Assembly (NCBI GenBank): GCA_016800925.1
Contig: JABCPU010000302.1
Span: forward strand, 18,224 to 82,223
DNA length: 64,000 nucleotides
Reading direction: 5' to 3'
Source: Suillus spraguei
Lineage: Eukaryota > Basidiomycota > Agaricomycetes > Boletales > Suillaceae
Shown piece by piece: positions 1-10,419 of this stretch; position 1 is the stretch's first letter, and each line of letters opens with the position of its first letter. Below the pieces are notes generated by a model. It had not been told where the DNA came from. It ran no database searches and worked only from the letters and a program-made list of their open reading frames with translations. The translations under genes were made by a program, and so were the position numbers.

Positions 1-798
1 GCAGGTAGGCACATTGCCAGTGCTTGTTACCCACAGAGCAGGATGGTGTGGGAATGAAGCATCACGCACTGTGAGATATCGTTTGATGTGTTTGAAGGGA
101 TCAGTAGGTGATTGTTGTTCTGCGCAAAGTAGGATGTTGAATCCGGACCTGAGACTATCATTTTTCTGGTAAAGAAGGAGACAAGTGATTGTCGTGGCTG
201 TGCAATGCAATGTATGATGGAGTGAGACCTACCTGTAAGTCTGAAGTTTAGTGGAGTCCAGCCAAACAAGTTCACCAAGACGCTGCAGGCTTTTGAAGCC
301 AGTGATGAGTGTCGCCAGGAACAGTGAATCATCATAGGATGGGTCAGATCTGATTGTGTCCACTATCTGACCGATGTCTTCGAGACTGATAGGTAGCTTT
401 CGACGAATGGGTTTTGATAGTCAGCGCTTGCAACCTTGCAGAGTGCAAGTGACGAGTGATGAGTGGTATGCATTCCGCACGTCGGGAAACATAAATTCGA
501 GCCTATTGGCAATGCTAGATAGATAGTTGTCGATGGAGCAGGGTTCAATGTAATATGAAAGCTGCATGACATAGTATGATAATGTGTCCTGTGTGGGATC
601 AATAACACGATGGTGGAGTTGGCAGAAGTTGATGTATGAATTAAGGTGTGAGTCGTAAGCAGAAGACATTGATGGTTCAATAGCTAATCCGAGCGTGATC
701 GAGCGTTCATGAGAGAGACGCTCATTAGTCCAGGCTTCCCTGACAGGCTGCCTGGATGTTAATGACAATGGGATCATTTTTCTCCTACCCCAGCGCAT
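1..798 (-). pseudogene. tyrosine recombinase part of the DIRS-like element (3' end outside window)
   Basis: The N-terminal SAM-like part reads YINFCQLHHRVIDPTQDTL and YLSSIANRLEFMFPDVRN (frame 798-421). The catalytic part resumes in another frame at about 360-240 with LITGFKSLQRLGELVW, which matches the box I arginine motif (T-G-x-R-x-G-E-L type) of tyrosine recombinases. The remaining catalytic residues lie beyond position 1 or in degraded sequence. The domain marks the element as YR-type rather than LTR/DDE type. Confidence 0.7.
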
Positions 799-1414
799 CT
801 CGAGGGGGTTCTAAATCGTAAATTTGCGCATTAGGCACCAACTTGTACACACGTTCATTATGAAAATGGGACAGTGCATCTGCCACATTATTCTCACTAC
901 CATCTATGTGTTTGACACGTAGATCAATGTGATTCTCAATGATCACGCCAATTGCAGACAAGAGGATGGTGTTATAGGGAGGATGAGCATGTAAAGTGTT
1001 GAACATCGACATGACGTTGGTGTTGTCAGTGTAGATAAGCATCCTTGGCGGAACCTCGGGCATGTTCTATATGACATGGATCACCGAACAGACTGCCAAG
1101 GCTTCTGCAAAGAAAATGGTCTTCTTTGGCATATTCTCCGGGAGTGGACACTGACATGCGAAATACTCCCATGGAAACCAGAGACCAAGTCCAATTCCTG
1201 ATGCATCAGTATGTGGAACCACCACGTCCTCGGATTTTGGATTGAAGTCAAGGGATTTGTAAAAGAGCAGACCAGGTGAGCGGTCCACGTGGTCTGCCAT
1301 CCAACGAAATTTGTGAATCACAGTATTATTGACGTGAAGGCATGTAGATGGCTGTGTTTTGCCACGGATTTTCTCATATACTGCTGACAGTCCAGGCTTG
1401 AGCAAAGGGAACAT
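785..1414 (-). pseudogene. RNase H part of the DIRS-like element
   Basis: Two frame-shifted pieces (1414-1067 and 1063-785) encode HTDASGIGLGLWFPWEY, then IYTDNTNVMSMFNTLHA and HIDGSENNVADALSHFHN. These are the DASG, TDN and ADALS signatures of retroelement RNase H. The D-E-D catalytic pattern appears preserved in outline, but the frame break near 1065 prevents a continuous product. It lies between the reverse transcriptase and the recombinase, as expected for DIRS elements. Confidence 0.8.
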
Positions 1415-1456
1415 GTTAAAACTCCACTCACACCAGCCGGCGAGCTGTTGAAATTT

Positions 1457-2119
1457 TCAGAGGGACCAACAGTACCCTTTCCCTGCGAAGTTATGCAAAT
1501 GTGCAACTAGTTCAGTCTTTTTGTGGTCAGGAAGAGTCGCTGACATAGCATTAGGGTCAACATCAAACCCGATCACAGTAAGAGGCAAGCCCAACAGCTG
1601 CTTGGGTTTTTCATGCGGGAGACCAATTTCATCCCATAATTGAAGCAAGCAAGTTTGCTTTTCAGGGAAGGAGCATTGATACGGGGGATAGTATAGCTTC
1701 TGAGAAGCAAGCTCATATGAAAGGGAGTCGTCCATGTATGTCTTTAGTGCCTCAATAAGGACCCAATGTATCGCGATCCAGGCTACTAATGACATGAATG
1801 AAATCCAGACCTTTGGAAAACCCCATCCATTGAAATTGTTGTTGCGATCAATGTGCCGCTGCCCATTAGCAGACAAAATTTGTTTGGCCTGCCAGAGAGG
1901 ATGCATTGGTAGCCTCCAGAAGGCCTGTGAGACATCAGATTTGAACATGACGAGCTCAGCATTGGGATCTTCTTCTCGAAAACAAAGGAGTGAGGCGCCA
2001 AGGGAGTGAAGTCCATCGAGCTTCATTCCTTTAATGGAATTGGAGTCAATCATTGAATTAAGAGAATAGTCACCAGCTGTGTGGTTGACAATGAGCCGCA
2101 GCTTGTCTGAGTTTGGTTG
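1457..2119 (-). pseudogene. reverse transcriptase part of the DIRS-like element
   Basis: The translation contains KSDVSQAFWRLPMHPLWQAK, the region of the first catalytic aspartate, and TYMDDSLSYE with the YMDD catalytic box, followed by a thumb-like segment with GFDVDPNAMSATLP. An in-frame upstream segment (about 2119-2054) reads LRLIVNHTAGDYSLNSM and extends the domain. No conventional start codon is meaningful because the domain is internal to a polyprotein. The frame is lost near 1457, where the downstream RNase H part continues in another frame. Confidence 0.8.
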
Positions 2120-2126
2120 GTACCCG

Positions 2127-3004
2127 CTTACCTCCAGTTGATAGAGGAGAACAAGATTCCAGAATTTGGTGAGCTATCATACCGACTCTCAGTCCTCGTG
2201 CTAGAGCCTTCAAATAGATAATCTATATCTCGACTTCAATGGAATCATTCACAATTGTGATTAATCCCTTGAAATGCAGCGAAGACTCGCGTGTTCAACT
2301 TTCATTTTAGGCTTGCATCCTAATGATAAAGATGCACACTTCAGGATGTCCGAAGAGCAAATATTCACCGCAAATTTTGCATATGTGGACCTGTTATTTC
2401 GTAAGATAAAGCCAAAGAAACTTTTCTTTATGGCAGTGGATGGTGTGGCTCCGCGGGCAAAGATGAATCAGCAACGAAGTCGATGGTTTTGCCACTGCCA
2501 ACAAAGCGAAGGAAATCAGAGAAAAGCTGGAGTCAAAAGGAGAAAAACTACCAGACGAAAAAGTGTTTGATAGTAATTGCATTACGCCAGGTGCGCTCTG
2601 GATCGTTTCATAAGGCATAATGTCATTTATCCTGCATCAGGAAATTCACACATTCCTTGACGTGCCCTTATGCGGACTTATTTACACTTAACTGCCTTGG
2701 TGAAATTGAATCTACTTGTCCAAAATTTCAATGTGAATGAATTCAGAAAAAAAAAGTTGAGATATATTAATATACATGTTTTATTGTATTTCGCACTCAA
2801 AAAATATAAGATATGCCAGGTGAATGATGTGAGAGAGAGCAAACAAGTTTTGAGATAAGTGAGTTAAGCTGATTAAGCATGTTAAGGAATGTGTGAATTT
2901 CCTGATGTGTCTTAGGTACTCCTTTCATGGTCAGAGTATCTGCACAACTATGATACTTTGTCAACAAGAAGATCACCAAAGATACTAATTGGCGTGGCGC
3001 ACCT
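2127..3004 (+). pseudogene. XRN1: N-terminal fragment of 5'-3' exoribonuclease XRN1
   Basis: XRN1 degrades decapped cytoplasmic mRNA. The fragment has four recognisable exon pieces with canonical introns (2169-2217, 2257-2310, 2591-2915). Joined, they give the family core: LIEENKIPEFDNLYLDFNG, IIHNC, DAHFRMSEEQIFTANFAYVD, MAVDGVAPRAKMNQQRSR, SNCITPGTPFMVRV and NKKITKDTNWRG, about residues 15-170 of an enzyme usually over 1300 aa. Lesions are a one-base loss near 2142 and a TGA at 2951-2953. The third intron contains MITE copy 1; without it the intron would be about 50 nt. The fragment ends at about 3004 in unrelated sequence. Another XRN1 piece lies at 41.7-44.7 kb on the opposite strand. Confidence 0.9.
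2635..2907 (+). repeat. MITE copy 1 (273 bp, TIR element)
   Basis: Starts CATCAGGAAATTCACACATT and ends with its reverse complement; terminal inverted repeats are about 29 bp. It sits in the third intron of the XRN1 fragment and is flanked by TG on both sides, consistent with a 2-bp target duplication. Near-identical copies lie at 19528, 35756, 53472 and 55061. It contains an open frame of 62 codons (2670-2858) also open in copy 2, but the frame is closed or shifted in the others. Confidence 0.95.
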
Positions 3005-3596
3005 GTTAGTGGGGGAAGGATATATCCAAACTGGCTGTTTAGCCAAAAACCCTGATACATCATTCAGTTTAGCCATCCACTATGGCACTGCCCAGGTTGA
3101 TGTATCCTTGGTGAATCCCAGGTATACATCATTCCCAGCATATTTTCACATTTTTGGCCACCTATACCTCCCCACAATACCATAGCTCCGCATTTTGGGC
3201 CACCTACTGTGGGAATTTCCCCACAACACCAAAACATCGCCCATTCTGGGAATCTCCACAATATCAATTGTTCCCACACCCTCCCACCTTACTGCAGCTT
3301 CACCACTACACCACAATAAGCCCCCCCTGTATCTAAGTAGTAGTTTGATATAAATATGTATAATATAATGTAATAGACCGCTTTTTTTGTTTATTTGTAT
3401 GTCTCCTCCTCCTTCAGGGGTCATTCAAAATAGGTTAGGATATAGAACACTTTCGCAATTTTGCCTCTTTAACAGGGAAGTGTTCTAGGATGTTCAGACC
3501 ATGTTTAAGAGTATATATGAAGACATTCCCATCTTTATTTGACCCCCTGAAGCGCCCTACATCAATAAATATAGCATATATACAGGAAAATACAAA
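3005..3596. other. unassigned sequence between XRN1 fragment and palindrome
   Basis: No gene is recognised. From about 3150 to 3320 the sequence is built of degenerate CCCACAATACC/GGGCCACC motifs, with possible short inverted repeats. It begins TGTTAGTGGGGGAAG directly after the XRN1 coding piece, which would fit the edge of an LTR, but no matching end or target duplication was found, so that is only a guess. Confidence 0.4.
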
Positions 3597-4210
3597 ATAT
3601 GTTCTCATGTGTTAATTTATAGGTACAGAGCCTCTGAAACATAATTCCCATCATCTATCTAATGTTATGAACAATGTATCAGGAGCTCAGTACCATAGGA
3701 TAAGACCTTGTTGTGTAGTGCATCCCCCCTCTCCTGATGGTTTACCTCCTGTGAAAATTTTTCCTGCAGGACCGAACCTCAAGGAGGGTGTGTGTTCTAT
3801 TCCTATGCATATTGAGACAGGTAGATACTCCAAGAAACTTATAGTATCCTTCTATAGGAGCAAAAACTTGACAAATCACATTTTTCACAAGTTTGGTAGT
3901 AAGAAACATCAAACTTATGAAAAATGTGATTTGTCAAGTTGTTGCTCCTGTAGAAGGATACTATAAGTTTCTTGGAGTATCTACCTGTCTCAATATGCAT
4001 AGGAATAGGCCACACACCCTCCTTGAGGTTCGGTCCTGCAGGAAAAATTTTCACAGGAGGTAAACCATCAGGAGAGGGGGGATGCACTACACAACAAGGT
4101 CTTATCCTATGGTACTGAGCTCCTCATACATTGTTTATAACATTAGATAGATGATGGGAATCATGTTTCAGAGGCTCTGTACCTATAAATTAACACATGA
4201 GAACATATTT
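3597..4210. repeat. 0.6-kb near-perfect inverted repeat (foldback element)
   Basis: The two arms (about 3597-3894 and 3909-4210) are reverse complements over roughly 300 bp with few mismatches, separated by a spacer of about 14 bp near 3902. The outer ends read TATGTTCTCATGTGTTAATT and its complement. The same peptide-like sequence (PSPDGLPPVKIFPAGPNLKE) can be read outward from both arms, so the palindrome is a head-to-head duplication of one unit or a foldback transposon. A transcript would form a long hairpin. The right end abuts a LINE relic. Confidence 0.9.
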
Positions 4211-4211
4211 A

Positions 4212-4373
4212 AGCCCTTCACGACGACCTCCGCCGCCTCCTTCCTAACGTTAAAGACAGTAAGCTCACTCTAAGATGGACACCAGGTCAGATCGGTATCC
4301 CGTGGAACGAAGCAGCGGATGAACAAGCAAAACGCGCCGCATGTGGTCATATTTCTAGCCGGAACACACTCTA
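4212..4373 (+). pseudogene. LINE (Tad-like) RNase H fragment, 5' part
   Basis: The plus frame reads LHDDLRRLLPNVKDSKLTL, RWTPGQIGIPWNEAADEQAK and RAACGHISSRNTL. This matches the RNase H end of the intact LINE at 16-22.6 kb (HDDLRRLIP, RWTPGHVGIPGNEEADTHAK). The piece begins at the edge of the palindrome and stops at about 4373 where a reversed Ty3 fragment starts. Its continuation is at 6970-7780. Confidence 0.8.
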
Positions 4374-5439
4374 ACGACAGGTATTGAGTCGTACTCGCCG
4401 GCCCTCTTTCGGGATATTCGCAGGGGCCCAACAACGTCTATGCTGATCGTGTCCTATGATTTAGATGGCACGGGTAAGGGATTGAATAGGCCGTCCGGCA
4501 TTTTATTTTGCGACTACTTGGTTGGCAGGTCACGCAATCTTACATTGGGCCTGTACGTCCCGCACCATCGTCTTCCACCACACGCGATTCCTTTGATAGG
4601 TTAGTGTCCTCTGGGCTCCCAAGTGGGCCAATAGAATGTGTGCTTGGTTGATGATACTCTTTGTAGCTGTCTCCCGTCGATCTGGACATCCGGAATCCAT
4701 GATAAGTATCGGTCGTTCAGACGGATCTTGATGATGCCGTCCGCAACCTTGAAGTTACGGAATTGCTTAGGTGAATCCAGAACCTTCTGAAAAAATTGGT
4801 CATGGTGATCATGATGCCTGACCTGCCTCAGCCTTTCTGCTTGATCCTCCAGCACCTTTATTGGGGCTGCTGGGTAGAGCCGGTCACTATCAGGGTGATC
4901 CTGATTAGTGTGGTGATTATCACCTTCCTCACCCTCCTCCTATCGTTCACCCAGGCCCACGGAAACAAAATGATCTTTCATGCTGCGGGAAAACTCCCTG
5001 GAGCTGTTAGGCCTCCAAGTCTCGTCATGGGCAACAGGCTCCCGCCGCCGCCGGCGCAGGACAACCACAGAGAATGGCTCGCCATCCGAAATATCTTGTT
5101 CTCCCGGAGAACCGACTTGATCATGTCCATCCGAAGAAATTGCTAGAGCCCATTCTGCCAGAGACCACGGTCGATCATGTTCTCCCCGGAGCAAGCAAGC
5201 TCTCCTCGGACACCTTTCCATGGGAGCCCACCATGTCCTGACAATATGAGGTAGAGTGGCCACAGGGCGCGCCGCAACCCTAGCGCTGTGGTCGTGGGAG
5301 CTTCCCCAATGACCATCAGGGGTATAGATACAAGGTGAGTCATGCCGTCCTCCGGTATTGGATGCCCGTCATGTGCCGTGTACTCACTAGACCCACGGCG
5401 TTCATGAAGACCATGAAATGCGTATATCAGGGACAACGG

Positions 5440-6060
5440 ATCTAGCAGTAAGTTCTCCCCTCCAGGTATGTACCTAAACTAAAAGTCAACCTCGACTATA
5501 TTCTCCAGCCAACGCGCCTGCCGCCACCTAAGATGCTTGTGGTTCAACAGGTGTATCAGCCTCGCATGGCCCGTCACCCACGTGAACCCGGTGCCCTTCG
5601 GTATCTCCCTGTGGCGCAGCATGGTCTGCATGCCGGCCAACATCGCCTTCTTGTGCACAGCGTAATTGTGCAGTGCTGCCTAAAATTTACTTGTGAAAAA
5701 CCCCACAGCCTTGGTGTATTTCCAAGCCTTGCCCAGGTTAAGGACCTCGCCGATACCCCACAAGCATGCATGGGTTATCACGGAGATGGGCGGCGCTCTT
5801 GTGCCGTAGTTCAACGGGACTAGACAGTGTGGCGCGTACTTTGCAATACATTGTTTGACCTAATCGAACACCTTCTATTGGGCAAAGTTCCACCTCAACG
5901 GTACGGCGTCCGCCGTCACGTCAGAAAGGACTCCTAACGGAACCCGGACTTTGTAAATCTCCTCAGCCAGGTATCCCACCGACCCTACAAACCCGCAACA
6001 CTGATGTCTGTTTATAAGCGTCTTCCCAATCAGCACCAGATCAACTTGCTTTGAGTTCAT
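5440..6060 (-). pseudogene. Ty3/gypsy RT thumb and RNase H fragment
   Basis: The first part reads VGSVGYLAEEIYKVRVPLGV and DAVPLRWNFAQ, the RT thumb/connection region. After several frame breaks the RNase H end is visible near 5520-5440 as WLENIVEVDF followed by YIPGGENLLLDPLSLIYAF, the DALSR-equivalent motif. The piece is too broken to be expressed. Confidence 0.6.
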
Positions 6061-6089
6061 ACGGATTTCATCATCACTGACTCTACAAC

Positions 6090-6629
6090 CTAGAATCTTC
6101 GCATCATTGCGGAATTGAGTTTATTCTCACTCATGGGACGTTTCTCTCTCTCTAAAATCTCCACAACGGTCTTAATGTGTTCAATATGTTCAGAAAAGGA
6201 ATCCGAGTCGATGATGATATCGTCAACTTGAATGGCCATCCATCTACCAATGTATTCACAGAACAACCGATTCATCACCACCTGATATGTAGCCGTGGAA
6301 TTACGATCTCCCTGCTGGAGGATATGGCTGACCATGTTCCCATCAGGTGTTGTAATTGTCGTCCTTGGTAGGTGCTCCGGAACCACTCTGAGTCTCTCAT
6401 GAGCATCCTGCCCATAGATCAAGGAACGGAATGGCTTACTCACGACCCGACAGAGGATGGCTTCTATAGCCGGCATGGGCGACGCAAGTTCCTGTGTAAT
6501 CTTATGCCGTTCCCGTTGATCCACCACCGTCCGCAGGTCATAAGAACCTGGCTTGTGAATGAACAGCATGGATACAGTGTTTCTCGCACTAGTGACTTGC
6601 CATCTCCCACTAGCCAGGTATGACTTCAT
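6090..6629 (-). pseudogene. Ty3/gypsy reverse transcriptase fragment
   Basis: Segments include SMLFIHKPGSYDLRTVVDQR (fingers), TTPDGNMVSHILQQGDRNST where TPDG and the F/L-x-QGD box are typical of Ty3 elements, and IQVDDIIIDSDSFSEHIEH, a degraded form of the Y-x-DD box in which VDD is kept. The domain is about 180 codons without a stop, the longest surviving piece of the nested element. Confidence 0.8.
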
Positions 6630-6969
6630 TGTGTCAGCCCACTACAGACGTAGAGGCTCCGCGCCCGGGAGGGTCTCCACAGGCATAGCTTCCCCTCATT
6701 CATCAGTTGTATGGTATGATTGACGGTCCTCAGAGGGTGAAAGTGGGTCTGACTGGCTTTGGCGCATGATGATTTTGCTCACTGTAATAGATATTCTCTG
6801 TGTCCCTCCAAGTCATCCGGAACTATTGTCACGGCACGGGACTCCGACGTGGTTGCTTCGGCATCAGTCATGTGTAGTGGTCGCACGCTCACCATGTTCA
6901 CGTGGGGGTGCAGGCCTACGAGCTGTCCGGCGGAGGTCGCATGAGACGCCACACAAGGTAGCACGTCTA

Positions 6970-7780
6970 AGCAGCAGATGAATAAGCAAAACGCACAGCA
7001 TGTGGCGATATCTCTAACCGGAACACACTCCCCCAGTCTCTGCGCAATGCAGACGGCACCCCATTGCGACTCCCAACCAGAAAATAGGCAACCAAGCAGA
7101 TCTTCCAGGATACCATGAAAAGTAGAGCAGCAGCTTCCTTCCAAAATCCCATAGATACCCGAGGTTCACAAAGATCGACCACACACACTTCTCCAAACAT
7201 TCCGCCCAGATCGCAGACACGGTTCACAGACGTCACGCAGCACTGCGCATTCAACTGCGCAAGGGACACATCTCCCTCAACGAACATTTACACCGTATCT
7301 CGAAATCCCTCTCCCCCCTATGACTTCATGCCACAAAGGAGAGGAATCGGTCCATCATTACATAATACCATGCCTGACATACGAAAGGCAACGCAACATT
7401 CTGAGTGCGGAGATAGGCCCCAAAGGTCGGCAAATGAAGCACCTATTCAACGGAGCTTCATGCATATAACCCTTATTCAAATTCATCGCACGCACCGCCG
7501 CTTCATCAATACCTTCGGAGACGTAACCCCCCCAGAACAAGAGACACACCGCAGAAACGGAGAGACAGATGTGAAAACCCCCTAACCCCAGTTGCCGTGA
7601 ATCGGTACCTCATCTCCTCGCGCAAGCCTGGACCAATATTAGAGCTATACATAGAACATACGCCACCGCACATGCTATACCGCACAAGTACATACAATAG
7701 GTACTGTCCAGCATGAGGCTTCGCATCACCGGACAATAAACAAGGAACAAAAAAACAGAGACACTACAGGAATATTCATA
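6970..7780 (+). pseudogene. LINE (Tad-like) C-terminal part and 3' UTR
   Basis: Reads ADGTPLRLPTRK, QLRKGHISLNEHLHRISKS and, at the end, RRFINTFGDVTPPEQE, matching the C-terminus of the complete LINE (RLEQTFGDVTPPAEKEKE). Several stops and frame changes are present. From about 7600 to 7775 the 3' UTR aligns by eye with the complete LINE's 3' UTR and ends GGACAATAAACAAGGAACAA plus an A-rich tail. The first 60 bp (about 6971-7031) repeat, with about ten differences, the last 60 bp of the 4212-4373 piece. Confidence 0.8.
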
Positions 7781-8134
7781 TGCTCCTACCGGTGATTTAC
7801 CAGCAGATATCCACGGCAGCGGGAGGGTTTTTCCACTATCCCGCGCTTCAAACATAGGTTCGGTAATATTTTCGAGGTATTTTCCAGATTATGTCCTTCA
7901 TTTTCGCTATATTACCGGTATATTGTCATGCAAGAATGATTTTACAACCCGAGTGCTTATGCTCAATTTGGCCTATGAATGGAGCCGTGCATAACATGTA
8001 CTTGATTTGACTGTAGTGAATTGAAGTTGAGGCCGAATATTGTTAATCAAGGATTCCTGATGTTGACATTGGTATTTCCGGTACTACTGCATGGAGGTAT
8101 TCTAACGGTATAGTATTGTAGAAATGAATGTGAC
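7781..8134. other. intergenic, nothing recognised
   Basis: AT-leaning sequence between the LINE 3' end and the 3' end of the Zn2Cys6 gene. It presumably holds the 3' UTR of that gene at its right side; no repeat or coding signal is apparent. Confidence 0.5.
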
Positions 8135-9449
8135 CTACACCCGGCGGCGCTTTCTATCCATACATGCATCAATTTCGGTAACCTGCTTTTTCAGCGCTGC
8201 CAGTGCAGTTTCAACCGTCGAGATGTAGCCAGGCAATGCGTTGAGCAGACCAGCCATATGCGAATCCTCTTTTTCATTGCTCTCCGTGTCTTCCTCTTCT
8301 TCCTCTACCTCGGTGAACTTCCTCTTGCGACTGTGAGTAATGCAGACATATGCACGATTGATTACTGGAGAAACCTTCACCGCGCTCTTGAACTTCCCCT
8401 TTAGTGCCGGCGGGAGCCTAGAGGGAGTGGTAGGCTTTCCAGCCATGGTTGACATGTGAGCCGGAGGTGGTTTTGGCACTGGACAGAGTTTTGGCTTGGC
8501 CTTGACCTTGTCTATGATGCATGTATTAGCGTTACTATGAATATTATGTGCAATGAAGCAACCATAACACTCACTACATACAAGAGAGCAGGCAGCCTTG
8601 AGCCGCTTGCAGTCCGTGCACACCATGCCGGTAGCATTGCTGTAACAAACGCGATCGGCCTTAGCGCAGCGGTCACATTGGACTGGATTAAGTTTCCTCC
8701 TATCCGCGCTCATGTGTGGGACAGATATCTACAGTGCTGAGTGATTAATTAGAAATTCCACGAAAGATCAGACACATACCTTAGCACGCTGAATGCGCAT
8801 GCATGTTATCACTGGAGCGATATATTCTTCTTCCTGCTCTGCATCGTCCTCTTGTCCGTCCACCTGTGTCTTGTGCGCGGAGTGTTCTTCCTGCGCATCC
8901 TCTGGTGTGTCCTGCTGTGGAACCTCTATCTGTGGTGGCTCAGAGTCCTGCTCTGGCTCCTCGTGAGCTTCGGCCTGCTGGTTCCGTCCTTGTGTCTTCT
9001 CGACATGTTCAGTGTGTTTATTAGCATGGGAGGGTAGTTCTGCCGCTCCCGCCACGGTCTCCTCTATCGTGCCAATGTCACTCTTGATGGTCTCGTGCAT
9101 CGCGGTGGCCTGTCGGTCAAACTCTTGCTCTTCATCCGAGAGCTCCAGCGAGATCTGCTTGTTTTGCGCGAGCTTCGAGCACTCGGTAAGTGCATCCTTT
9201 GGTACATATATTTGTGAGTATTACATTTAATGCAAGTTGGATACTTACTCTTAGCGTGGTCCAGCACTGGCACCAGTGGCGTTTGTCCAGAGCACAGACG
9301 TCAGTGTTGTTAAAAGGAGACGTGCTCATAAAATTCTGGAGATCTTTGCGAAGAAATTCAAACTTCCGCTTAAGATCAGCAGTCTCCTCATCGGCCAGAA
9401 CTAGAGGAGTAGGAGTAAAAATATCGATATCGGTGGTACCAGAAGTCAT
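8135..9449 (-). CDS. Zn(II)2Cys6 / acidic / coiled-coil protein, 3-4 exons
   Basis: Exons 9449-9249, 9196-8780 and 8728-8135 join in phase 0 through introns of 52 and 51 nt with GTAAGT/GTATGT donors and AAG/TAG acceptors, giving about 403 aa. A further 63-nt in-frame intron (8574-8512, donor GTGAGT, CTAAT branch-like site, TAG) would reduce it to about 382 aa. The middle exon is very acidic (Glu/Gln/Asp runs). Residues about 224-253 carry C-x2-C-x6-C-x8-C-x2-C-x6-C, an exact fungal binuclear zinc cluster spacing. The C-terminus has a Glu run, a heptad-like segment (GYISTVETALAALKKQVTEI) and ends KRRR. It is likely a nuclear DNA-binding protein, but the cluster is unusually C-terminal and no partner domain was seen. 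It could be an expanded, transposon-associated family. No lesions found. Confidence 0.75.
8512..8574 (-). other. putative 63-nt in-frame intron just after the zinc cluster
   Basis: Donor GTGAGTG at 8574, an internal CGCTAATAC resembling a branch site, acceptor CATCATAG at 8512. The segment has no stop and a length divisible by three, so both spliced and retained forms are translatable. An overlapping donor (GTATGT, 7 nt upstream) is a better consensus but would shift the frame. Confidence 0.55.
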
Positions 9450-10390
9450 GGTGAGATAATGATGCTGAATGTTAGGAAAAGAAAAGAAAAGAGATTGGTA
9501 GAGAACTTATAGTCAACAGGGATTGCGCAGCCACATGACCACACTTCCACACATTGGTGTAGCTCAATGTCCCATCCAAAACTTGATTTGCCACTGTCAC
9601 TATTTGCTGTCCAATAGATTAAACATCACGTGCAACCAACGTGAACATGAGATTCCCCCAAGTCTGAAATTTGAATTTGTGGACCAATGGACTCCAGAGG
9701 GTCTGGTTAAATGCAACTGTAAGATGTGAGAATCGGCTAGGATTTTGGACGGTATATCTGTGATAAACATTAATTGCATCGACACATTTCTGCACGCCAG
9801 TTAGCTAAACACTATGACATGATGACCTCTGCAAGTAAGGTGTCTATTTTGTACCGTCTGAGAGAATTGTACATATCAACACTGGTCAGGATAGCCTGTG
9901 TCTAACAAGCGGTTTATCACCAAGAAGAATGTTAAGCACGCATGATTGAGCGGCCGGTCACATGACACTCGATGGGAGCCGCTGGTACAGTGAGCAGGTG
10001 AGTAGCTCCTGAACAGGCGCTCCATATAGGGCACCGTGGATGTCCTGAGTGCCAGTTGAATCAGGCAACCTCCTTGGTTATATATCCAAACTATTCCTGT
10101 AAGATGGGCTCCCTTTTAGGACTGGCATTCCACAAGGCACTTGTGAAAATAAATTGTGCAGTTACCTTCCATGAACTACCATGCCTCTGACAAGGCACCG
10201 GTTTAGTGTTGCCTTGGTTCTGGCTAACGCCGGTTTTGATTCACCGGCTTAACTGACACTACAGGTCTACACATTTCTGCTTATATAGTTATCACTAAGT
10301 CCAGCTAATATCACTGAGATAAGGTCTGTATGCCGGCTCATGATAGTGTATATGTGATATATTTACATACTGTATAAGAACAGAGCAATT
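9450..10390. other. no gene recognised
   Basis: The first 60 bp hold the likely 5' leader of the Zn2Cys6 gene, with an A/G-rich run (AGGAAAAGAAAAGAAAAGAG on the plus strand). The rest shows only short open frames and no family I recognise. Confidence 0.5.
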
Positions 10391-10419
10391 TTCGATCTTT
10401 TTGAATTGGTATCGTGATG

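Larger units (their letters stand above)
1..2119 (-). mobile_element. DIRS-like tyrosine-recombinase retrotransposon, truncated by the window edge
   Basis: On the minus strand the order is reverse transcriptase (about 2119-1457), RNase H (about 1414-785) and tyrosine recombinase (about 798-1), the order of DIRS-type retroelements, which use a recombinase instead of a DDE integrase. The reading frame is broken several times by frameshifts and stops, so the copy is dead. The high-coordinate end abuts an XRN1 gene piece at about 2120-2127 with no recognisable terminal repeat. The low end runs off the window. The assignment rests on domain order and motifs; no split or inverted terminal repeats could be examined. 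Confidence 0.8.
4374..6969 (-). mobile_element. decayed Ty3/gypsy retrotransposon internal region nested in the LINE relic
   Basis: On the minus strand, in order: a gag/protease-side stretch (about 6960-6640), reverse transcriptase (6629-6090), RNase H (about 6060-5440) and the integrase start with its zinc-binding N-terminus (about 5430-4380, including TISIDVVGPLRIS near 4440). No LTR is visible at either edge and every domain carries stops or frameshifts. It interrupts a plus-strand LINE, so it is younger than that LINE copy. Confidence 0.75.

Noticed and set aside
2635..2907. MITE copies as introner elements (mobile introns)
   Set aside because: They start CATCAGG and end CCTGATG, with no GT..AG ends, and two copies break exons and a LINE ORF, so they are not self-spliced introns.
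3005..3596. Solo LTR starting TGTTAG
   Set aside because: No matching CA end or 5-bp target duplication could be found.
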